A stretch of 6,634 bases of DNA from Proteiniphilum sp. UBA4084 (GCA_002383605.1 DFYK01000080.1:1-6634); one strand, 5' to 3'; positions 1-6,584 are shown, numbered from the stretch's first letter. Program-made: numbers and translations. Notes: a model not told the origin generated them from the sequence alone.

Positions 1-2
1 CG

Positions 3-308
3 TACAACGACAACGACCCCATTGGTCAGCTCGACGTGACCATTACCTCCCACCTGGTGCTCGATGAGATCCTGGGTATCAAAGATCTGAGAAGCGACAA
101 GCGGATCGACTTCGTGGGAGGAATACGGGGCCTCGATGAGCTGAAGAAACGTGTGGACAGTGGAGAGATGGCTGTGGCCCTGGCCCTCTATCCCGTGTCA
201 ATGAAACAGCTGATGGACATTGCCGACACCGGCAACATCATGCCGCCCAAGACCACCTGGTTTGAGCCGAAGCTGCGCTCGGGCCTGGTGATTCACAAGC
301 TGCACTGA
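3..308 (+). CDS. DUF1015 family protein, C-terminal part (5' end cut by window)
   Basis: About 101 C-terminal codons are visible, and the frame is open to the left edge, so the true start lies outside the window; the GTG at 36 is an internal valine codon, not a start. The family is recognised from its C-terminal signature: a D-F-V-G-G-x-R-G segment, an A-V-A-L-x-L-x-P strand, and the closing MPPKTTWFEPKLRSGL block just before the stop. These proteins are cytoplasmic and of unknown biochemical function. In Bacteroidales they are commonly found next to serC and serA (family knowledge; those genes are not in this window). The stop is at the family's usual end, so the 3' end looks intact. No terminator follows before the next gene 89 bp downstream, so co-transcription with the amidohydrolase is possible. 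Confidence 0.9.
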   Translation, partial: YNDNDPIGQLDVTITSHLVLDEILGIKDLRSDKRIDFVGGIRGLDELKKRVDSGEMAVALALYPVSMKQLMDIADTGNIMPPKTTWFEPKLRSGLVIHKLH

Positions 309-397
309 TTTTTCATGGTAGGCCAATCCGCATCTTTTCTACAGGAACTCGTGCGGAAGGATCACCAGGATGGAGCTGCCCGCGACCAATAGCAGGT

Positions 398-1609
398 ATG
401 GCAGGATTAACCGAAGAGACAATGGAACTGGGTGAACTGATCAAACAGAAAACGGAAGAGATATTTCCGGAAGTGGTGCAGCACTACCGCTGGCTGCACC
501 AATATCCGGAACTCTCCTACCAGGAGAAGGAGACGGCTGCCTATATTGCTGCCTTTCTCCGGAGGGAAGGTATTTCCTTCAAGAGGGGCATCGGTGGCGA
601 CGGCATTCTCGCCGTGGTAAAGGGAGAGAAGGAGGAAAACGGGAAGTGTGTGGCCTTTGTCGCCGATATGGATGCACTCCCCGTGCAGGAACAAAATGAT
701 ATTCCTTACAAGTCGCTTCACGACGGCGTGATGCACGCCTGTGGCCACGATGCCCAGGATGCCTCCCTGATGGGAGCGGTAAAAATAGTGCAGTCCCTGC
801 GATGCCGGTTTGCCGGGACGGCTCTCTTTGTCTTCCAGCCGGGCGAAGAACGCTCTCCCGGCGGGGCTTACCTGATGTTGGAGGATGGGGTGTTCAGCGA
901 TCATCATCCCGATTTCATCGTGAAGCAGCATGCCTATACCGACCTGCCGGCAGGCATGGTGGGATTCCATGGGGGGACCATCATGGCCTCGGCCGATGAG
1001 GTACACATCAGCGTAAAGGGACAGGGCGGGCACGGTGCCCTGCCGCACGAGCTGAACGATACCGTGCTGGCTGCATCGCAGATCATCGTGGCCATGCAGC
1101 AACTGGTCAGCCGGAGAACAAACCCCTTTCACCCGATGGTACTCTCCTTCGGGAAGTTTATTGCCGACGGCGCCACCAACGTAATCCCCGGCGAGGTGAC
1201 CCTGGCGGGCTCCCTGCGTTGTATGCAGGAAGTGGATCGCCAAAGGATGCTGCAGCTGATCCCGCAGATTGCCCACGACACGGCCGCAGCCTATGGCTGC
1301 AGTTGCGATGTGGATTTGCCACAGGGCTACCCTTCTGTCATCAGCGACGAGCAGATCACCGCCCGCATGAGAACGATGGCGGCAACATTCCTGGGTGAGG
1401 CAAAAGTATCTGAATTCCCGAAACGGATGACGGCCGATGATTTCGGTTTCTTCTCACAACGCTATCCATGTTGTTACTACCGATTTGGGGTGGCCGGTGA
1501 AAAAGGTAGATTGGGACCGCTCCATTCTGCCACCTTCCTGATCGATGAGCAGGCACTGCGGGCATCAACCGGACTGCCTGTTTATCTTGCTTTAAATTCG
1601 TTAAAATAG
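398..1609 (+). CDS. M20-family metallo-amidohydrolase (N-acyl amino acid / hippurate hydrolase type)
   Basis: A 403-residue cytoplasmic protein, usual length for the M20D/Ama-HipO group, which hydrolyses the amide bond of N-acylated amino acids using two metal ions. The catalytic domain is split (about 1-183 and 300-403) around a dimerisation or lid domain (about 184-300). Expected metal ligands are present: Cys115 and His117 in HACGHD, Glu150/Glu151 in QPGEE, His178 and His376 in GPLHSATF. ADMDALP (89-95) and GQGGHGALPH (208-217), which contains the bridging His212, are also typical. Two deviations: the family's HDAHTA reads HDAQDA (Gln120), and the residue before ADMD is Val rather than Arg. 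No ATG lies upstream in frame after the stop at 263-265. An internal ATG at 422 (Met9) fits the usual family N-terminus and follows a purine-rich GAAGAGA, so it may be the true start. There is no signal peptide. The substrate cannot be told from sequence; neighbouring lrp suggests amino acid metabolism. Confidence 0.95.
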   Translation: MAGLTEETMELGELIKQKTEEIFPEVVQHYRWLHQYPELSYQEKETAAYIAAFLRREGISFKRGIGGDGILAVVKGEKEENGKCVAFVADMDALPVQEQNDIPYKSLHDGVMHACGHDAQDASLMGAVKIVQSLRCRFAGTALFVFQPGEERSPGGAYLMLEDGVFSDHHPDFIVKQHAYTDLPAGMVGFHGGTIMASADEVHISVKGQGGHGALPHELNDTVLAASQIIVAMQQLVSRRTNPFHPMVLSFGKFIADGATNVIPGEVTLAGSLRCMQEVDRQRMLQLIPQIAHDTAAAYGCSCDVDLPQGYPSVISDEQITARMRTMAATFLGEAKVSEFPKRMTADDFGFFSQRYPCCYYRFGVAGEKGRLGPLHSATFLIDEQALRASTGLPVYLALNSLK

Positions 1610-1629
1610 CCGGCAATTGTTTTCTTTCG

Positions 1630-1661
1630 TGTGGCAAAAACGATCTTTTGTACTATTTTTG
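1630..1661 (+). promoter_or_regulatory. Candidate Bacteroidetes-type promoter for the lrp gene
   Basis: TATTTTTG at 1654-1661 matches the Bacteroidetes -7 consensus TAnnTTTG exactly. A 3-of-4 match to the -33 TTTG box (TGTG, 1630-1633) sits 20 bp upstream, within the known spacing. Transcription would start near 1668, giving a leader of about 55 nt before the ATG at 1725. The 115-bp gap between the amidohydrolase and lrp holds no other gene. The match is short and the flanks are A/T-rich, so chance is possible. Confidence 0.45.
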
Positions 1662-1664
1662 TAC
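1646..1664 (+). repeat. Direct repeat TTTTGTAC x2, 11-bp period, overlapping the candidate lrp promoter
   Basis: TTTTGTAC occurs at 1646-1653 and again at 1657-1664, so the copies start 11 bp apart, about one helical turn. The same stretch also reads as an imperfect inverted repeat, TTTGTAC (1647-1653) against GTACcAAA (1661-1668). It covers the proposed -7 box. Lrp/AsnC proteins often repress their own genes from sites overlapping the promoter, so an autoregulatory operator is a reasonable inference. Only the repeat itself is observed. Confidence 0.5.
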
Positions 1665-1724
1665 CAAACGAACATATATCGATAGAAAACTCCCCCTTTT
1701 ACGTAATAATTTAAAAGTAAATCT

Positions 1725-2204
1725 ATGGCCCAGCATGAATTAGATGAATTAGATGAGAAAATCCTCAGAATGATCGTGGAAAATGCACGCATTCCCTTTT
1801 TGGAAGTGGCGCGTGAATGCAATGTGTCGGGAGCTGCCATCCATCAGCGGGTGCAGAAACTGACCAACCTCGGCGTAATAAAAGGCTCGGAGTTTGTGTT
1901 GGACGCTGAAAAAATTGGGTATGCAACCTGCGCCTACGTGGGCATCTTTCTGACCTCTCCCTCCACGTTCGATTATGTGGTACAAGAATTGGAAAAAATT
2001 CCGGAGGTGGTGGAGTGCTATTATACCACCGGACAGTATGACCTGATGATTAAAGTGTACGCGAAAAACAACAAAGACCTGCTGCGGATCATTCACTCGG
2101 AACTGCAACCGCTCGGGCTCTCGAGAACCGAAACGCTGATGTGCTTCAAGGATGCCTTCCGCAAAAAACTACCCATAGACTTTACTGCTCAGCAGTCTGT
2201 ATAA
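1725..2204 (+). CDS. Lrp/AsnC family transcriptional regulator
   Basis: A 159-residue protein of the standard size for one-domain-pair Lrp/AsnC regulators. An N-terminal winged helix-turn-helix covers about residues 7-55: LDEKILRMI, then the FLEVARECNVSGAAIHQRVQ recognition region, then the wing LGVIKG. The C-terminal RAM ligand-sensing domain covers about 66-145, including GQYD (103-106), the position of the small-molecule loop in the family. Such proteins form dimers and higher oligomers, and many respond to amino acids; the effector here is unknown. The A/T-rich leader has no clear Shine-Dalgarno site, as is usual in Bacteroidetes. A perfect tandem 9-mer GAATTAGAT (1737-1745 and 1746-1754) encodes ELDELD at residues 5-10. 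The gene has its own candidate promoter and an intrinsic terminator, so it can be a single transcription unit, although the mannosidase genes begin just after that terminator. Confidence 0.95.
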   Translation: MAQHELDELDEKILRMIVENARIPFLEVARECNVSGAAIHQRVQKLTNLGVIKGSEFVLDAEKIGYATCAYVGIFLTSPSTFDYVVQELEKIPEVVECYYTTGQYDLMIKVYAKNNKDLLRIIHSELQPLGLSRTETLMCFKDAFRKKLPIDFTAQQSV

Positions 2205-2211
2205 TAAACCC

Positions 2212-2238
2212 CGATGCAGATCATCTGCATCGTTTTTT
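2212..2238 (+). terminator. Intrinsic terminator after lrp, immediately before the GH125 gene
   Basis: A perfect 9-bp stem, CGATGCAGA (2212-2220) with TCTGCATCG (2224-2232), has a 3-nt TCA loop and is followed by six T residues (2233-2238). It starts 7 bp after the lrp stop and ends 14 bp before the GH125 ATG, so it also occupies the leader of the mannosidase genes. Confidence 0.9.
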
Positions 2239-2252
2239 AATGTGAATATATT

Positions 2253-3704
2253 ATGACCACACGCAGAAATTTTATCAGGACATCGGCGGTAGGATTAACC
2301 GCATTGGCTCTTAATCCTTCCCGTGCAGCTGCATCGGTGATGGGAAAGAAAGCAGGGAGCAGCCCCTATGTTTCCAAACGGCCTGCCATGGACGACCGTC
2401 ATTTCAGTTCCGTAGCCGTAGAGCAAACCATCTCCCGGGTGAAAGCAAAAATAAAAGATCCCAAGCTGGCCTGGATGTTCGAAAATTGCTTCCCCAACAC
2501 ACTCGATACCACGGTCAACTTCAGCATACAAAACGGCAGACCCGATACATTCGTGATTACGGGCGACATCGATGCCATGTGGCTGCGCGATTCGTCGGCA
2601 CAGGTGTGGCCCTACCTGCCCCTGACCAGGAAGGACGACCATCTCAAGCAGATGATTGCCGGCGTGATTAACAGGCAGACAAAGTGCATCCTGATTGATC
2701 CCTATGCCAATGCATTCAATCATGATCCCAAACCCGACAGCGAATGGATGACCGACCGTACGGAGATGAAACCGATGTTGCACGAACGGAAGTGGGAGAT
2801 CGACTCGCTGGCATATCCTGTTCGCCTGGCATATAATTACTGGAAAACGACCGGCGACACGGCGGTGTTCGATACCGACTGGACCAAGGCCATGAACAGG
2901 GTGATAGAGACATTCAGGGAGCAACAGCGCAAAGAGGACAACGGCCCCTATAAATTTCAACGGAAAACAGAACGTCAGCTCGATACATTGAATAACGACG
3001 GATGGGGTAATCCGGTAAATCCGGTGGGACTCATCGTCTCTTCATTCCGCCCGTCGGACGACGCAACCACCTTCCAGTTTCTCGTGCCCTCCAACCTGTT
3101 TGCCGTGACTTCACTGAAGCAGATCGCCGAGATAGCCCGGAAGGTGACGAAGGATGCGGCGCTGGCGTCAGCAGCCACAACACTCGCCAAAGAGGTAAGC
3201 GATGCCATTCAGAAATATGCCATCGTGGAGCATCCGAAGTATGGAAAAGTATATGCTTTTGAGGTGGATGGATTCGGAAATGCCTACTTTATGGACGATG
3301 CGAACGTACCCAGCCTGCTGGCGTTGCCTTACCTTGACTCCATCGACAGGAAGGATCCCATCTACAGCAACACACGAAAGATGGTGCTGAGCGCCGACAA
3401 TCCCTACTTCTTCAAGGGCACTGCCGGCGAAGGTATCGGCGGCCCCCATATTGGCTACGACATGATCTGGCCCATGAGCATCATCATGCGTGCACAGACA
3501 AGCAGCAGCGACGAGGAAATCAAACATTGCCTCCGCATGCTCCGCAACAGCGACGCCGACACCGGCTTTATGCATGAGTCGTTCCACAAAGACAATCCTG
3601 CCAAATTTACCAGAAGCTGGTTCGCATGGGTCAACACCCTCTTCGGTGAACTGATCGTGGGGCTCGAAGCAAAAGGTAAAATAAATCTCATAAACAGCAT
3701 CTGA
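2253..3704 (+). CDS. GH125 exo-alpha-1,6-mannosidase with Tat-like signal peptide
   Basis: A 483-residue glycoside hydrolase of family 125 (formerly DUF1237), metal-independent inverting enzymes that release mannose from non-reducing alpha-1,6 ends. The N-terminus has a twin-arginine motif, TRRNFIR (3-9), a hydrophobic stretch (about 10-20) and a likely cleavage region near SRAAA|S (23-28), so export in folded form is predicted. Family blocks follow in order: DIDAMWLRDSSAQVWPYLPL (105-124), IDPYANAFN (148-156), MLHERKWEIDSLAYP (175-189), SFRPSDDATTF (264-274), IGGPHIGYDMIWP (395-407) and MHESFHKDNP (440-449). Asp269 and Glu442 are 173 residues apart, as are the reported acid and base of the Clostridium perfringens enzyme (Asp220, Glu393, from memory), so the active site looks intact. 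The ATG is the only start that keeps the signal. GH92 begins 2 bp after the stop, so the two are almost certainly co-transcribed. No promoter fits between the upstream terminator and this start. Confidence 0.95.
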   Translation: MTTRRNFIRTSAVGLTALALNPSRAAASVMGKKAGSSPYVSKRPAMDDRHFSSVAVEQTISRVKAKIKDPKLAWMFENCFPNTLDTTVNFSIQNGRPDTFVITGDIDAMWLRDSSAQVWPYLPLTRKDDHLKQMIAGVINRQTKCILIDPYANAFNHDPKPDSEWMTDRTEMKPMLHERKWEIDSLAYPVRLAYNYWKTTGDTAVFDTDWTKAMNRVIETFREQQRKEDNGPYKFQRKTERQLDTLNNDGWGNPVNPVGLIVSSFRPSDDATTFQFLVPSNLFAVTSLKQIAEIARKVTKDAALASAATTLAKEVSDAIQKYAIVEHPKYGKVYAFEVDGFGNAYFMDDANVPSLLALPYLDSIDRKDPIYSNTRKMVLSADNPYFFKGTAGEGIGGPHIGYDMIWPMSIIMRAQTSSSDEEIKHCLRMLRNSDADTGFMHESFHKDNPAKFTRSWFAWVNTLFGELIVGLEAKGKINLINSI

Positions 3705-3706
3705 AA

Positions 3707-5998
3707 ATGAAGAATATTTTTAAAGTTGCCCCGTTGTTACTCTGCATCTTGTTGGGTACAGCAAGCATGAAGGGCCAATCGTATGATACGCCGGTAGATT
3801 ATGTGAACATACTGATGGGCACCCAGTCGGAGTTTTCCCTATCCAACGGAAACACCTATCCCGCCGTGGCATTGCCCTGGGGGATGAACTTCTGGACGCC
3901 CCAGACCCGCAAGATAGGCGATGGATGGCAGTATGCATATACCGACAATAAACTGAACGGCTTCAAGCAGACCCACCAGCCCAGCCCCTGGATGAACGAC
4001 TACGGACAGTTTTCCATCTTCCCGATGGTAAACAGGATGGAGTTCGATCAGGAGAAAAGAGCCAGCTGGTATTCACACAAGGCGGAGGTAGCGAAACCCT
4101 ACTACTACAGCGCCTACCTGGCCGACTATGATGTGACCACGGAGATCACGCCGACTGAGCGTGCCGCCATCTTCCGGTTTACCTTTCCCGAAACCGACAA
4201 CGCCTATGTGCTGGTGGATGCCTTCGACAAAGGTTCCGCCGTGGAGATCCTGCCGGATCAGCATGCCATCATCGGCTACACCACCCGCAACAGCGGTGGC
4301 GTACCGGCAAACTTCAAAAACTATTTCGTGATCGTCTTCGATAAGCCGCTCCAACAGAAGCATGTGGTAAAAGACAAGGAGATCATGCCAAACAGCACCA
4401 AAGCCGAAGCCAACCATACCGGTGCCTTTGTCGGCTTCTCCGTAAAACGGGGCGAAAAGGTGATTGCCCGGGTCGCTTCCTCTTTCATCAGTCAGGAACA
4501 GGCATGGCAGAACCTCAAAGAGGTGGCCGGCAAGGATTTTGAACAGGTGAAGCAGGAGGGACGCGATGCCTGGAACGAGGTGCTGCGTAAAATTGAAGTG
4601 GGAGGGGGTAACCTCGACCAACAACGTACCTTCTACTCAACACTCTACCGATCTACCCTGTTCCCGCGCAAGTTCTACGAGATCGATGCCAAAGGCAACG
4701 CCATGCATTACAGTCCCTACAATGGAGAGGTACTCCCCGGTTACATGTACACCGACACCGGATTCTGGGATACCTTCCGTGCACTGTTTCCACTTCTGAA
4801 CCTGGTATACCCCTCAGTGAACAGGGAGATTCAGGAAGGACTGGTGAACACCTACAAGGAGAGCGGGTTCCTGCCGGAGTGGGCAAGCCCCGGCCACAGA
4901 GGCATCATGATTGGCAACAACTCGGCTTCGGTGGTAGCAGATGCCTACCTGAAAGGGCTGCGCGGTTACGACATCGAAACACTCTACAAGGCCATGCTGC
5001 ATGGAACGGAAAATGTGCATCCCAAAGTATCCTCCACAGGACGACTCGGACATCAGTATTACAACAAGCTGGGTTACGTGCCCTACAACGTGGGCATCAA
5101 AGAGAATGCGGCGCGCACGCTGGAGTACGCTTATGCCGACTGGACCATCTACAAACTGGCCAAAGCGTTGAAGCGCCCCAAAGCTGAAATCGACCTCTTT
5201 GCCAAAAGAAGCCAGAACTACCGGAACCTCTATTCGCCGGAATACAAACTGATGCGGGGACGCAACGAGGATGGTACCTTCCAGTCGCCCTTCAGCCCCA
5301 CGAAATGGGGAGACGCCTTCACCGAAGGAAACAGCTGGCACTACACCTGGTCGGTATTCCACGACCCGCAGGGGTTGATCGACCTGATGGGAGGTAACAG
5401 GGAGTTTGTGAAGATGCTGGACTCGGTGTTTATCATGGCGCCCATTTTTGACGACAGCTACTATGGCGGCGTCATTCACGAAATACGGGAGATGCAGATC
5501 ATGAACATGGGTCAGTATGCCCACGGCAACCAGCCCATTCAGCACATGGTGTATCTTTACAACTACGCCGGTGAACCCTGGAAAGCGCAGTACTGGGCCC
5601 GTGAGGTGATGGATAAGCTTTACCTGCCCACGCCCGACGGATACTGCGGCGACGAGGACAACGGACAGACATCGGCCTGGTACGTCTTCTCGGCATTGGG
5701 CTTCTACCCCGTCTGCCCCGGCAGCGACGAGTATGTGATCGGATCACCCCTGTTTGAGAAAATGACCATCCATCTGGAGAATGGGAAAAAGGTGGAGATA
5801 AACGCATCGGGTAACAATTCCCAAAGCCGTTACATCAGCGATGTCCGGATAAACGGGAAAGCATCTTCAAAAAATTACTTTACCCATACCGACCTGATGA
5901 AGGGGGCAAAGATCGACTTCATCATGTCGGATGCTCCCAACAAGAATCGGGGTGTGAAGCAGGCCGACTATCCCTATTCTTTCACCAACGAAAAGTAA
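3707..5998 (+). CDS. GH92 calcium-dependent alpha-mannosidase, predicted alpha-1,2-specific
   Basis: A 763-residue glycoside hydrolase of family 92, usual length. A Sec-type signal (about 1-24, hydrophobic core PLLLCILLG) points to a periplasmic or surface location. The Cys in the core is badly placed for a lipobox, so a lipoprotein is unlikely. An N-terminal beta-sandwich (about 25-300) is followed by the (alpha/alpha)6 catalytic domain. Residues match those described for Bacteroides thetaiotaomicron BT3990 with a constant offset of 7 (numbers from memory): general acid Glu540 in FTEGNSWHYTW, base pair Asp649/Asp651 in GDEDNGQ, and the alpha-1,2-specificity set Trp95, His591 and Glu592. The mannosyl-phosphate-cleaving subtype is thought to carry Gln instead of that Glu, so that activity is not expected. 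GNQPIQH (607-613) is intact. It would remove alpha-1,2-mannose branches and expose alpha-1,6 chains for the GH125 partner directly upstream. No SusC/SusD gene is nearby in the window. Confidence 0.96.
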   Translation: MKNIFKVAPLLLCILLGTASMKGQSYDTPVDYVNILMGTQSEFSLSNGNTYPAVALPWGMNFWTPQTRKIGDGWQYAYTDNKLNGFKQTHQPSPWMNDYGQFSIFPMVNRMEFDQEKRASWYSHKAEVAKPYYYSAYLADYDVTTEITPTERAAIFRFTFPETDNAYVLVDAFDKGSAVEILPDQHAIIGYTTRNSGGVPANFKNYFVIVFDKPLQQKHVVKDKEIMPNSTKAEANHTGAFVGFSVKRGEKVIARVASSFISQEQAWQNLKEVAGKDFEQVKQEGRDAWNEVLRKIEVGGGNLDQQRTFYSTLYRSTLFPRKFYEIDAKGNAMHYSPYNGEVLPGYMYTDTGFWDTFRALFPLLNLVYPSVNREIQEGLVNTYKESGFLPEWASPGHRGIMIGNNSASVVADAYLKGLRGYDIETLYKAMLHGTENVHPKVSSTGRLGHQYYNKLGYVPYNVGIKENAARTLEYAYADWTIYKLAKALKRPKAEIDLFAKRSQNYRNLYSPEYKLMRGRNEDGTFQSPFSPTKWGDAFTEGNSWHYTWSVFHDPQGLIDLMGGNREFVKMLDSVFIMAPIFDDSYYGGVIHEIREMQIMNMGQYAHGNQPIQHMVYLYNYAGEPWKAQYWAREVMDKLYLPTPDGYCGDEDNGQTSAWYVFSALGFYPVCPGSDEYVIGSPLFEKMTIHLENGKKVEINASGNNSQSRYISDVRINGKASSKNYFTHTDLMKGAKIDFIMSDAPNKNRGVKQADYPYSFTNEK

Positions 5999-6003
5999 AA
6001 GAG

Positions 6004-6050
6004 AACGGTGCTGAATCAATGAAAACCATTTATTTCAGCACCGTTTTTTT
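6004..6050 (+). terminator. Terminator of the mannosidase operon, probably bidirectional
   Basis: A 12-bp perfect stem, AACGGTGCTGAA (6004-6015) with TTCAGCACCGTT (6034-6045), has an 18-nt loop. On the plus strand a run of seven T (6044-6050) completes a strong intrinsic terminator just after GH92. Read on the minus strand, the hairpin is followed by CTCTTTTAC, a weaker T-tract, so it may also end rlpA transcription. Its right arm lies in the last codons of rlpA, and the rlpA stop codon falls in the loop. Confidence 0.88.
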
Positions 6051-6506
6051 ATTGATTTGTACGTTCTGCAGTGTCTCGGCTGCGCTTTTTACATTGATAA
6101 ACAGGCCGTGTGCATCGAACGGGATCGACAGGGGCAGATAAAATGGGTTGAATACCCACTCTTTGATCTCTACCTGTGCAATGCCCTGATTGATGATGCC
6201 CAGCTCTTTGGCCGCAGCATAGGAGAGGTCGATGATCCTGCTCCGGTAACGGGGACCCCGGTCGGTGACCTTCACGATCACCTTCTTGTTGTTCTTCAGA
6301 TTGATCACCTCCAGCATGGTGCCGAAAGGCAAGGTGCGGTGGGCACAGGTGAGACTGTCCCGGTGATAAGGAATGCCGCTTGACATTTTTCTTCCCTGAA
6401 ACCGATGGGCATAAAAGGAGGCCTTCCCTGTTTGCTGGGCAAAACAGTCGGTAATAAAGAGGCAGAGGCTGACTGCAATAAACAGCAGTTTGATCTTTTT
6501 CTTCAT
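6030..6506 (-). CDS. rlpA: RlpA-like double-psi beta-barrel protein (septal ring lytic transglycosylase family)
   Basis: A 158-residue exported protein with an N-terminal signal (KKKIKLLFIAVSLCLF, likely cut after CFA, residue 23) and one double-psi beta-barrel domain (about 26-117). Family motifs are GKASFYAHRFQG (27-38), LTCAHRTLPFGT (52-63), VKVTDRGPR (78-86) and RIIDLSYAAAKELGI (90-104). There is no SPOR domain, so septal targeting through denuded glycan is not evident. RlpA enzymes cleave naked peptidoglycan strands. Against Pseudomonas aeruginosa RlpA (Glu120, His131, Asp157, from memory), His56 and Asp82 align with a constant offset of 75, but the Glu position is Ile45 (SGIPYHRD rather than SGE), so lytic activity is uncertain. 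The tail beyond residue 117 is not recognised. The gene converges on GH92 with 31 bp between stops. Its A/T-rich upstream region (6507-6550) follows a tRNA terminator. Only a poor -7 match (TTTATTTG on the minus strand, 6528-6535) is seen there. Confidence 0.92.
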   Translation of the reverse strand: MKKKIKLLFIAVSLCLFITDCFAQQTGKASFYAHRFQGRKMSSGIPYHRDSLTCAHRTLPFGTMLEVINLKNNKKVIVKVTDRGPRYRSRIIDLSYAAAKELGIINQGIAQVEIKEWVFNPFYLPLSIPFDAHGLFINVKSAAETLQNVQINKKTVLK

Positions 6507-6550
6507 CGCTGTAAAGATTTCCAGCTACAAATAAAAGAAAAAAAAAGAAA

Positions 6551-6581
6551 TAAAAAAAGGAAAGCTGCGACACTTTCCTTT
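6551..6581 (-). terminator. Intrinsic terminator of the initiator tRNA gene
   Basis: On the minus strand, AAAGGAAAG (6581-6573) pairs with CTTTCCTTT (6564-6556) around an 8-nt loop. The T-run complementary to the A residues at 6552-6558 follows directly. It begins 3 bp past the CCA end of the tRNA and separates it from rlpA. Confidence 0.85.
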
Positions 6582-6584
6582 CAA

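Noticed and set aside
327..357. Hairpin TCCGCA / TGCGGA in the DUF1015-M20 gap
   Set aside because: Only 6 bp with a 19-nt loop and no T-run; not convincing as a terminator or riboswitch.
407..1276. Long minus-strand open frame of 289 codons opposite the M20 gene
   Set aside because: It is a mirror of a strongly coding gene with clear catalytic motifs; its translation is rich in His, Gln and Gly with no recognisable domain, as expected of an antisense shadow.
1607..1628. Possible terminator after the M20 gene (GCCGGC followed by a T-rich stretch)
   Set aside because: GCCGGC is a short palindrome without a loop and the following sequence is interrupted; no stable stem could be drawn.
3737..3751. 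Lipobox in the GH92 signal (Cys13)
   Set aside because: The Cys lies in the middle of the hydrophobic core, preceded by Leu rather than a small residue, and hydrophobic residues continue after it; a Sec type I signal fits better.
4814..5545. Minus-strand open frame of 243 codons inside GH92, and similar ones over GH125
   Set aside because: They are antisense to intact glycosidase genes and show no domain, start context or promoter.
6521..6540. Promoter for rlpA on the minus strand (TTTATTTG)
   Set aside because: It misses the conserved A of TAnnTTTG, no -33 box is clear, and the region is so A/T-rich that such matches are expected by chance.
6049..6573. 174-codon minus-strand frame overlapping rlpA in another frame
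   Set aside because: It would run through the tRNA terminator and its sequence has no family features, while the 6030-6506 frame has a signal peptide and full RlpA motifs.
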